Assembly (NCBI GenBank): GCA_041619315.1
Contig: JBFKEC010000019.1
Span: 1 to 20,811 of the forward strand
DNA from: Oceanococcus sp041619315
GTDB taxonomy: Bacteria; Pseudomonadota; Gammaproteobacteria; Nevskiales; Oceanococcaceae
Reading direction: 5' to 3'
Length of the DNA: 20,811 bases
The first letter of the stretch is position 1. Every line of letters begins with the position of its first letter. Shown here one piece after another: positions 15,069-20,811 of this stretch. The position numbers were made by a program, and so were the translations under genes. The notes beneath the pieces were generated by a model. It was not told the DNA's origin. It ran no database searches and saw only the letters and a program-made list of their open reading frames with translations.

Positions 15069-15785
15069 TCAGCCGATATCGTCAGTCCACAGGCAATCGC
15101 CCGCAGCCTTGCGCAGCCCCTCAAGATACGCGGCATGCGCTACGCGCTCCTGCTCATTGGCAGCCTGCACACGCGGCTGCTTGCCTAGCGCCGCAATCAC
15201 CTCAGCCGCGCTGCGCCCCGGATTGCTCTCATCCACCCCACTGGTCAGCAGCAATTTGTTCTGCCCACCGGTAAGCAGCAGATAGACCTCGGCGAGCAAT
15301 TCGGCATCGAGCAGTGCGCCGTGCAGATCGCGGCCGGAGTTGTCGACCTCGTAGCGCTTGCACAGAGCATCCAGCGAATTGCGCTGGCCCGGATGCTTCT
15401 TGCGCGCGAGCAGCAGCGAGTCGATCACCTCGCCCGGTGGCGGCCAGTCGGCCTCGCGCCCGCAGCGCTCGAATTCCACGGCGAGAAAGCCCATGTCGAA
15501 ATCGGCGTTGTGGATCACCAGCTTGGCGTCACCGATGAACGCCAGCAGCTCGTCGGTGATCTCGCCAAAGCGCGGCTTGTCACGCAACTGTTCCGTGGTG
15601 ATGCCATGAACGGCCACCGCGCCTTCATCGATGCTGCGGCCCGGATTGATGTACTGGTGATAACTGCGCCCGGTGATACGCCGGTCAATGATTTCCAGAC
15701 AACCGACTTCGATAATCGAATGCTCAGCAGCCTCAAGACCTGTGGTTTCGGTATCCAGAACGATTTCACGTTCAACTGTGTTCAT
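15069..15785 (-). CDS. dnaQ: DNA polymerase III epsilon subunit (3'-5' proofreading exonuclease)
   Basis: This is the proofreading subunit of the replicative polymerase, 238 residues (E. coli 243). Exo I is DTETTG with D11 and E13; Exo II is HNADFD with D97; Exo III is HGALLDAE with H155 and D160. All five DEDDh catalytic residues are therefore present. The C-terminal part (AAYLEGLRKAAGDCLW) would contact the polymerase alpha subunit, as in E. coli. The ATG at 15785 overlaps the rnhA stop (ATGA), so the two are co-translated from the minus-strand operon, whereas in E. coli rnhA and dnaQ are divergent. The stop lies 9 bases before the Popeye gene. Confidence 0.97.
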   Translation of the reverse strand: MNTVEREIVLDTETTGLEAAEHSIIEVGCLEIIDRRITGRSYHQYINPGRSIDEGAVAVHGITTEQLRDKPRFGEITDELLAFIGDAKLVIHNADFDMGFLAVEFERCGREADWPPPGEVIDSLLLARKKHPGQRNSLDALCKRYEVDNSGRDLHGALLDAELLAEVYLLLTGGQNKLLLTSGVDESNPGRSAAEVIAALGKQPRVQAANEQERVAHAAYLEGLRKAAGDCLWTDDIG

Positions 15786-16216
15786 TTGTAAGGCTCCATC
15801 CCTTGGCGGGCCAGTTCGTCGGCACGCTCATTGCCCGGATCACCGCTGTGCCCCTTGACCCAGTGCCAAGTCACCTCGTGCTTGGCCGCAGCCACATCCA
15901 GCGCTTGCCACAGGTCCTGATTCTTGACCGGCTTGCCCGCAGCGGTGCGCCATTGCTTGCGTTTCCAGTTGGCCATCCATTGGGTCACCCCCTGACGCAG
16001 ATAGGTCGAGTCGGTGTACAGGTCCACCACACAGCTGCGCTTGAGCGCCGCGAGCGCTTCAATCGCCGCACGCAACTCCATACGGTTATTGGTGGTCGCG
16101 GCTTCGCCACCGCAAAGATCTCGCTGCTTGTCGGCATAGCGCATCCAGGCTCCCCAGCCGCCCGGCCCTGGATTGCCACTGCAGGCCCCATCGGTATAGA
16201 TAACGACCCGGCTCAT
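15782..16216 (-). CDS. rnhA: Ribonuclease HI
   Basis: RNase HI cleaves RNA in RNA/DNA hybrids. It has 144 residues from ATG 16216. The catalytic set is complete: D9 (YTDGACSGNPGPGGWG), E47 (NNRMELRA), D69 (LYTDSTYL), H123 (VKGHSGDPGNERAD) and D133. This start aligns with E. coli RNase HI; an upstream extension of the frame is not needed and lies inside the methyltransferase gene. The ATG overlaps the stop of the upstream methyltransferase gene and its own stop overlaps dnaQ, both as ATGA, giving a tightly coupled trio. Confidence 0.98.
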   Translation of the reverse strand: MSRVVIYTDGACSGNPGPGGWGAWMRYADKQRDLCGGEAATTNNRMELRAAIEALAALKRSCVVDLYTDSTYLRQGVTQWMANWKRKQWRTAAGKPVKNQDLWQALDVAAAKHEVTWHWVKGHSGDPGNERADELARQGMEPYK

Positions 16217-16950
16217 TGGCTGGATTCCGGCGGACTCAACGGCACCACAACGCGCGCGCTGTTGCGCGTGGCAACACCATTCATGCCCGCCACAGCACCG
16301 CGCTGCCAGACTGGGCGCTGCACCGGGCTGGCCGGAATGCGCCGTTTGCGCGCCCGAATCAGATAAATCGGCGCGAACCAGCCGACCATCGGCCCCAGCC
16401 AGCGCAAGGGCCGCTGCAGCACACGCGGCGGATGACGCTGAGGCCCGAAGCGCTGACATTCGACCACTTCATAGTCGAGCAGCCGCAACCAGTCCTGAAT
16501 ACGCCCGCTGCTCAACGGCCGCACATCCTGCGGCAGGGGCGGATAACGCCGCACCAGCCACTGCCACAATCCCCACACACTGTGCGGATTGAACCCCAGG
16601 ATGAGCAACTGGCCGCGTGCGCTGAGTGCGCGGTCAACCTCACGCAGCAGGCTGTGCGCCGACACGGCGGATTCCAGGCTGTGCGCCAATAAAATGGCAT
16701 CCACACTCCTGCCGGCCAGTGGCAGGGCCGACAGTTTGCAGCGCACATCGACATCCCCATATGGGCCCAACACGCCACTGCGCCAATGCGGCGCCGGATT
16801 CAACAGTGCCCTGCCCCAACTGCCGATTTGCAGAATACTGCGCCCGAACAGCCGCACGAGCGCCTGATCCAGATGACTCTGTTCGGCACTGAGCACGGCC
16901 TGGCCACGCGAGGTGTCCAGCCAGGCTTCGGATGACTTGGCATATTTCAT
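16213..16950 (-). CDS. SAM-dependent methyltransferase-like protein (YafS-like)
   Basis: The 245-residue protein resembles the methyltransferase always found between gloB and rnhA in gammaproteobacteria (YafS in E. coli). The N-terminal part EAWLDTSRGQAVLSAEQSHLDQALVRLFGRSILQIGSWG (8-46) matches that family: its last six residues stand where class I methyltransferases have a GxGxG loop, but only partly fit it. Further on, LPLAGRSVDAILLAHSLE (76-93) and LLREVDRALSARGQLLILGFNP (101-122) are the usual post-motif strands. The C-terminal ~60 residues are basic and probably flexible. The substrate is unknown. It starts the minus-strand operon; ATG 16950 has no strong ribosome site. It is divergent from gloB with a 43-bp gap. 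Confidence 0.85.
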   Translation of the reverse strand: MKYAKSSEAWLDTSRGQAVLSAEQSHLDQALVRLFGRSILQIGSWGRALLNPAPHWRSGVLGPYGDVDVRCKLSALPLAGRSVDAILLAHSLESAVSAHSLLREVDRALSARGQLLILGFNPHSVWGLWQWLVRRYPPLPQDVRPLSSGRIQDWLRLLDYEVVECQRFGPQRHPPRVLQRPLRWLGPMVGWFAPIYLIRARKRRIPASPVQRPVWQRGAVAGMNGVATRNSARVVVPLSPPESSQ

Positions 16951-16993
16951 GCAGAATAGTCGGTCTTCATTTGCAATCCTTGCAGGTCAGCGG
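16951..16993. promoter_or_regulatory. Divergent gap between the methyltransferase gene and gloB
   Basis: Only 43 bp separate the two divergent start codons, so promoters for both operons must overlap here or extend into coding sequence. CAGG, about 7 bases before ATG 16994, is a moderate ribosome site for gloB. No clear -35/-10 pair was recognised on either strand. Confidence 0.35.
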
Positions 16994-17764
16994 ATGTACG
17001 CGATTTCGCCCATCCCCGCATTTCAGGACAATTATATTTGGGCTGTGCACAGCGCGGCGGGCGACTGTGTAGTGGTTGACCCCGGCGAAGCTGAGCCCGT
17101 GCGTGCGTTTTTGGCGGCACGGGGCTTGCGGCTGAGCGCCATTTTGATCACCCACCACCATCCCGATCATACCGGAGGCATCGCGGCGCTGAGCAGCGAA
17201 ACCGCCATCCCGGTCTATGGCCCGGACAACCCGGCGATTGCCGGCATTACCCATGCACTGAAAGATGGTGATGAACTGACCCTCGACAGCCTCGGACTGA
17301 CTTTTTCGGTCCTGGCCGTACCCGGTCACACTCTTGACCACATCGCCTTTCACAATGCCGCCGACAAACTGCTGTTTTGTGGCGACACTCTGTTCCACTG
17401 CGGCTGCGGACGCCTGTTCGAAGGCACGCCGGCGCAAATGTTGAGCTCACTGCAGCGCCTCGCAGCACTGCCCGGCGATACCGCGGTCTACTGCACCCAC
17501 GAATACACACTGGCCAATATGCAATTCGCACGCGCGGTCGAACCTGACAATACGACCCTGAGCGCAGCGCTGGCTGCCGCCCAAACACTGCGCCAGCAGG
17601 CGCAACCCACGCTGCCCAGCCGCATCGACACCCAGCGCCAGATCAACCCGTTTCTGCGCTGTGAACAGCCGAGCGTGATCCAAGCCGTGCAATCGCGCGA
17701 TCCGGATGCCGCGTCTCCGGTAGAGATTTTCGCCAGCCTGCGTGGCTGGAAAGACCGGTTTTGA
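16994..17764 (+). CDS. gloB: Hydroxyacylglutathione hydrolase (glyoxalase II)
   Basis: Glyoxalase II hydrolyses S-lactoylglutathione to lactate and glutathione in methylglyoxal detoxification. The product is 256 residues, typical length. It is a metallo-beta-lactamase fold enzyme with the dinuclear metal site visible: THHHPDH (H54, H56, D58, H59), H112 (PGHTLDH), D131 (CGDTLF) and H169 (CTHEYT). GCGRLFEGTPAQM and the C-terminal RQINPFLR and GWKDRF match bacterial GloB. The start ATG 16994 gives MYAISPIPAFQDNYIW, the standard N-terminus. Its stop overlaps the mltD start by one base. Confidence 0.97.
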   Translation: MYAISPIPAFQDNYIWAVHSAAGDCVVVDPGEAEPVRAFLAARGLRLSAILITHHHPDHTGGIAALSSETAIPVYGPDNPAIAGITHALKDGDELTLDSLGLTFSVLAVPGHTLDHIAFHNAADKLLFCGDTLFHCGCGRLFEGTPAQMLSSLQRLAALPGDTAVYCTHEYTLANMQFARAVEPDNTTLSAALAAAQTLRQQAQPTLPSRIDTQRQINPFLRCEQPSVIQAVQSRDPDAASPVEIFASLRGWKDRF

Positions 17765-19185
17765 TGCGCCAACGAATTCTCGCTTTGACACTCTCGCTGT
17801 GCGCAGCGTGGTGTTCGCTGGCCAGCGCCGAGGAAGACGATTTCTGGTCGTGGCTGGCACCACAACTGGAAATGGCCGACCTCCAGCATGCCGACATCGA
17901 CCGCTGGGAAGCGCGCTACCGGCGCCGCCATGTCGAGCTGGAAATCATCCTGCAACGCGGCAAGGATTTTCTCTATCCGCTGGCCATGGCCGTGCGCGAC
18001 CGCGGTATGCCGATGGAAATCGCGCTGCTACCGATTATCGAAAGCCATCTCGACCCGACCGCCGTGTCCGACCAGGGTGCACGAGGGCTGTGGCAAATCT
18101 TGCCGGCGACCGCCCAGCACCTCGGCCTGGAGCACGACTGGTGGCGTGACGAAAGCGCCGACTATCTGATGTCGACGCGCGCTGCGCTCAATTACCTGGA
18201 TTATCTGCACGACCGTTTTGGCGGCTGGCTGCTCGCACTGGCGGCCTACAATGCCGGCGAAGGCCGCATCTGGAACGAGATGCGCAAGCGCAACCGTCGC
18301 GGCGAACCGGTCGATCTGTGGAATCTCGAATTGCCCAGGCAAACCGAGGTGTATGTTCCCAAGCTGCTCGGCCTGGCCCGCGTGCTGCGCGATCCGCACG
18401 GCGTCGACCTGCCCCCGTTAAGTACACGGCGTAGCTTCACCCGCCTCAACACCGACGGCCCGCTGGATGTTGTGCAAATTGCCGAGCTGGCCCGCATCAG
18501 CGTTGAGAAGGTCTACCGGCTGAACCCGCAACTGCTGCGCTGGAGCCTGCCGCCGCAAGGCCCGTATACGGTTTACCTGCCGATCGAGAGCAGCGCCGCG
18601 TTTCGCCACGCGCTGTCTCAGTACCCGGACAACAAACGTCGTCGCTGGAGCCTGCACAAGGTCCGCAGCGGCGAAAGCCTCGGCCTCATCGCGCAGAACT
18701 ACAATTCCAATGTGAGCCTGATCGAGGCCCTTAATGGCCTGGCCTCGGACACCATCAAAGTGAACCAGACCCTGGTCATCAGCGACCACGAATGGGGCAT
18801 GGACCGCGCCACGCTGGACGCGGCACGCCAACGGAGCCGACTGAGCTTCGCCCCACGTCCACTTAAAGATGGCTATCATCAGGTCGCGCAAGGTGAATCA
18901 CTGTGGACGATCGCCCGCCTGTACGGCACGTCGGTCAACCAGTTGCGCAGTCACAATGACCTCAACCCCCACTCACCGCTGGTGCCGGGGCAGTTGCTGC
19001 GTACTGGTGCCACTGATGGTCGCCAGAAAGTTTTCTACACCGTACGCAAGGGTGATGCGTTGTCGCTGATAGCGCAGCGGTACAAGGTGCGGGTGCGTGA
19101 CATCCAGGCCTGGAACCAGCTTGAGGGCAGCTTGCTCAGGCCTGGACAGACTCTGGAATTGCGCCTGCCGGCAAACTCGGGTTAA
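17764..19185 (+). CDS. mltD: Membrane-bound lytic murein transglycosylase D, three LysM repeats
   Basis: MltD cleaves the glycan strands of peptidoglycan with anhydro-ring formation in the periplasm. The product is 473 residues. Residues 1-22 form a signal peptide ending ASA-EE; no lipobox (L-A/S-G/A-C) is seen, whereas E. coli MltD is a lipoprotein. The SLT catalytic domain contains Glu93 in IIESHLDPTAVSDQGARGLWQI, then AALNYLDYLHDRFG and LALAAYNAGEGRI. Three LysM repeats follow at ~298-341, 371-414 and 424-467 (HKVRSGESLGLIAQ, HQVAQGESLWTIAR, YTVRKGDALSLIAQ). ATG 17764 overlaps the gloB stop; a TTG one codon earlier is the alternative. The gloB-mltD adjacency is the same pairing as in E. 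coli. Confidence 0.95.
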   Translation: MRQRILALTLSLCAAWCSLASAEEDDFWSWLAPQLEMADLQHADIDRWEARYRRRHVELEIILQRGKDFLYPLAMAVRDRGMPMEIALLPIIESHLDPTAVSDQGARGLWQILPATAQHLGLEHDWWRDESADYLMSTRAALNYLDYLHDRFGGWLLALAAYNAGEGRIWNEMRKRNRRGEPVDLWNLELPRQTEVYVPKLLGLARVLRDPHGVDLPPLSTRRSFTRLNTDGPLDVVQIAELARISVEKVYRLNPQLLRWSLPPQGPYTVYLPIESSAAFRHALSQYPDNKRRRWSLHKVRSGESLGLIAQNYNSNVSLIEALNGLASDTIKVNQTLVISDHEWGMDRATLDAARQRSRLSFAPRPLKDGYHQVAQGESLWTIARLYGTSVNQLRSHNDLNPHSPLVPGQLLRTGATDGRQKVFYTVRKGDALSLIAQRYKVRVRDIQAWNQLEGSLLRPGQTLELRLPANSG

Positions 19186-19418
19186 CGCCCATAAGGGATT
19201 GACAAAATTTTGACACCCAACATGGATGATGGCTGTCACGGTTGCTGCGGAGGTTCACAGAACACCGTACTGGTGCGGCATGGTGCCGCAGGTCATCCCT
19301 TAAATAGAGTTGTTACGTGCGTACCGTTAAACTTGACGTTCCGAGCGTGGTCAATAGCCTTTGCGGCTGTGATACCGACCCGCACACTCCCGCTGACCTT
19401 TAGAGAAAGCAACTGAAC
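19186..19418. other. Intergenic region with tandem TTGACA motifs and inverted repeats
   Basis: This 233-bp gap has no convincing gene. It contains two perfect TTGACA hexamers 11 bp apart (19199-19204 and 19210-19215) around an AAAATTTT palindrome, though no good -10 lies at normal distance. It also has a 7-bp-stem hairpin (19274-19290), an 8-bp inverted pair TAAGGGAT/ATCCCTTA (19192-19199 and 19295-19302), and a TTGACG (19333-19338) that may belong to the promoter of the next gene, with a weak TAGCCT (19355-19360). The TTG-started frame from 19210 lacks a ribosome site and is not supported. The region probably holds the promoter and leader for the two genes at the right end. Confidence 0.45.
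19274..19290. repeat. Hairpin TGCGGCA-TGG-TGCCGCA
   Basis: TGCGGCA (19274-19280) and TGCCGCA (19284-19290) form a perfect 7-bp stem with a 3-base loop. It is not followed by a T-run, so it is not a standard intrinsic terminator. It could be a leader structure, an operator, or part of a Rho-dependent end of the mltD transcript. Confidence 0.4.
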
Positions 19419-19973
19419 ATGGCTCCAGCGCGCTCCGTGATTGTCCTGCTTTGTGCCCTGAGCGGCCTGGGCTCGCCAGCCTGGGCTGAAGATCAGCGCC
19501 AGCATTTGTCTGACCTGCGACAACTGGATACCGAAATCCAGAGCATCAAGCAGTCTGTGCTTGATCTTGAGCGCGACATGGCGCGCCAGGAAGACACCCT
19601 GCTGTACCCACCGGCCCAGCAACTTCGGCTGTTTCTGAGCATGGAAGTGTTCGACTTCGAACTCGACAGCGTGGAATTGACGCTTGGCGACACCACCCTG
19701 GACAGCCACGAATATTCGGCCCGCGAAGTCTATGCATTGCGCAAGGGCGGTGTTCAGCAACTGTTCCTGGGCAATATTTCGCCCGGCGTACACACCCTCA
19801 AGGCGCGCTTCAGCGGATATTTCGAATCCGACGAAAGCCAGCAGCCCTACGAAAAATCGATTGAAGTCAGCTTCCGCAAGGATGCAACACCGCAATGGCT
19901 GGAATTGCGCATTGATCGCAGTGCAGGCCAGCAACTCAATGTTCGGGTGTTCCAGCGGGAGGCTTCGCAATGA
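19419..19973 (+). CDS. Exported coiled-coil / beta-rich protein of unknown function
   Basis: I do not recognise this gene. The 184-residue product has a signal peptide (1-23, ending PAWA-ED), suggesting a periplasmic location. Residues ~25-58 (LSDLRQLDTEIQSIKQSVLDLERDMARQE) form a heptad-like coiled coil. The remaining ~120 residues look beta-rich, with segments such as LRLFLSMEVFDFELDSVELTL (69-89), QQLFLGNISPGVHTLKARFSGYF and KSIEVSFRKDATPQWLEL. The 'G-x-H-T-L-x-A' turn recalls PEGA/Ig-like surface modules, but this is only a resemblance. ATG 19419 has a weak purine-rich stretch upstream. Its TGA overlaps the ATG of the next gene, so the two are likely partners. Confidence 0.82.
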   Translation: MAPARSVIVLLCALSGLGSPAWAEDQRQHLSDLRQLDTEIQSIKQSVLDLERDMARQEDTLLYPPAQQLRLFLSMEVFDFELDSVELTLGDTTLDSHEYSAREVYALRKGGVQQLFLGNISPGVHTLKARFSGYFESDESQQPYEKSIEVSFRKDATPQWLELRIDRSAGQQLNVRVFQREASQ

Positions 19974-20811
19974 GCCGCATGTCACACACTGCCAAACGCA
20001 TTGCCGTGGCACTGGGCGCAGCCAGCCTGTTTGCCGGCAGCGCAGTCGCCTACGAACCCAGCGCCGGCACCTTCGACTTCAACCGCGCGCTGTTCGCGCA
20101 TTACAGCCGCGACCATCTCAGCGCCGCCGTTGCCGCGCTCAATCTGCCAGATGAGCAACGCGACGACCAGATCAATGCTTTTGTTGCCGACAATCTGCTG
20201 AATTACGGCCTGTACAGCCAAGCCAAGCAGCTTCTGCGGCCGCTGCTGGCGGCTGGCGAACTGGATGCCCAGACCCGCGCCGAACTGTGGATGAATCTGG
20301 CCCGCTACGAATTCGAGCGCGGCTACCTGAATGCCGCCGAAACCACGCTGACCGAAATGCGTGTTGACGTGGGCGCACGCCGCATGCGCACCGAACGCAA
20401 CACCATGCTGGCCCAGCTGCAGTTGATGGGCGGCCGCGCCGACGACGCGATCAGCACGCTGATCGAAGGGCGCACCTATGCCAAATCGGACTTCGCACGT
20501 TACAACCTGGGCGTTGCCTTCATAGCCGCCGGCGAAATTCGGCGTGGGCGTATCGAACTCGACAAACTTGGCCGCACCGTGGTCACTGACCCGCTCGAAC
20601 ACGCTCTGCGCGACCGCGCCAATCTGACCCTGGCCTACAACTATCTGTCCGAAGCCAAAGGCGCATCCGCCCTGCCGGTGCTCAAGCGCATACGTCTGGA
20701 AGGCCCATACTCCGACGAGGCCCTGCTTGGCCTTGGCTGGGCTGAAATTGCCGGCGACAAGGCCGACGACATCCGTCTGACCGATCTCGACAACGACGAC
20801 ACCATCGGCGG
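19970..20811 (+). CDS. Exported TPR-like repeat protein, 3' end outside window
   Basis: The frame is open from ATG 19970 to the window edge, 280 residues so far. GGGAGG lies 7 bases upstream, a strong ribosome site, and the ATG overlaps the previous stop. A signal peptide spans 1-27 (AGSAVA-YE). The rest is alpha-helical with TPR-like pairs: INAFVADNLLNYGLYSQAKQLLRPLL, AELWMNLARYEFERGYLNAAETTL, NTMLAQLQLMGGRADDAISTL, RYNLGVAFIAAGEIRRGRIEL and ANLTLAYNYLSEAKGASALPVL. TPR proteins are scaffolds, so this probably assembles partners in the periplasm, with the coiled-coil protein upstream as the obvious candidate. The function is unknown and the C-terminus is not visible. Confidence 0.85.
   Translation, partial: MSRMSHTAKRIAVALGAASLFAGSAVAYEPSAGTFDFNRALFAHYSRDHLSAAVAALNLPDEQRDDQINAFVADNLLNYGLYSQAKQLLRPLLAAGELDAQTRAELWMNLARYEFERGYLNAAETTLTEMRVDVGARRMRTERNTMLAQLQLMGGRADDAISTLIEGRTYAKSDFARYNLGVAFIAAGEIRRGRIELDKLGRTVVTDPLEHALRDRANLTLAYNYLSEAKGASALPVLKRIRLEGPYSDEALLGLGWAEIAGDKADDIRLTDLDNDDTIG

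Noticed and set aside
19230..19246. Sigma-54-like promoter TGGC...TTGCT in the gap after mltD
   Set aside because: The GG and GC elements are separated by 11 bases; sigma-54 promoters need 10, and no enhancer-type context was seen.
19210..19416. Possible 68-residue gene in the gap after mltD
   Set aside because: It starts with TTG, has no ribosome site, and its composition is unlike neighbouring proteins; the gap looks regulatory instead.
1..20811. Recently acquired island, prophage or insertion sequence
   Set aside because: No integrase, transposase, tRNA-associated repeats or broad composition shift was seen; most genes lie in conserved gammaproteobacterial order.

Overview
This window is chromosomal DNA from a gammaproteobacterium, GC-rich throughout. 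Two gene neighbourhoods support this. One is mutS / cinA(pncC)-recA-recX-alaS. The other is mltD-gloB facing a yafS-like methyltransferase-rnhA-dnaQ, the order known from E. coli and relatives. An exact genus cannot be read from the sequence; Chromatiales-like or a related halophilic or marine lineage is a guess. No rRNA, tRNA, CRISPR array, insertion sequence or prophage was seen.

Region 1 (1-6323) is genome maintenance. On the minus strand lie cinA/pncC-like, recA, recX and the 5' two thirds of alaS, which runs off the left edge. mutS diverges from cinA, with only about 25 bp between the start codons. The cinA product has an altered nucleophile motif (E-A-S-A-G-G instead of E-S-C-T-G-G). 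An inverted repeat overlaps the predicted alaS promoter.

Region 2 (6335-14385) holds a stand-alone APS kinase (cysC, minus strand), a 210-bp divergent gap, and a nine-gene operon for a multisubunit cation/proton antiporter. Consecutive genes in the operon overlap by 1 to 8 bases, so translational coupling is likely. The order is mrpE-mrpF-mrpG-(MbhD/MbhE-like, the C-terminal part of MrpA)-mrpB-mrpC-mrpD-second antiporter subunit-small membrane protein-third antiporter subunit. It follows the antiporter half of archaeal Mbh/Mbx clusters rather than the bacterial mrpABCDEFG order. There is no full-length mrpA: its parts appear split between the MbhD/E-like gene and the second antiporter-like gene. 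All three large subunits keep the membrane Glu and Lys residues used in proton transfer. This is the least ordinary part of the window.

Region 3 (14382-17764) is a compact minus-strand operon: yafS-like methyltransferase, rnhA, dnaQ, then a Popeye-type protein (three membrane helices plus a cNMP-binding-like domain). gloB is divergent from it. The Popeye gene and the last antiporter gene converge, and their stop codons overlap.

Region 4 (17764-20811) carries mltD (lytic transglycosylase with three LysM repeats), a 233-bp gap with structured or regulatory-looking sequence, and two coupled exported proteins of unknown function. The first is a coiled-coil plus beta-rich protein; the second is a helical-repeat protein that runs off the right edge.
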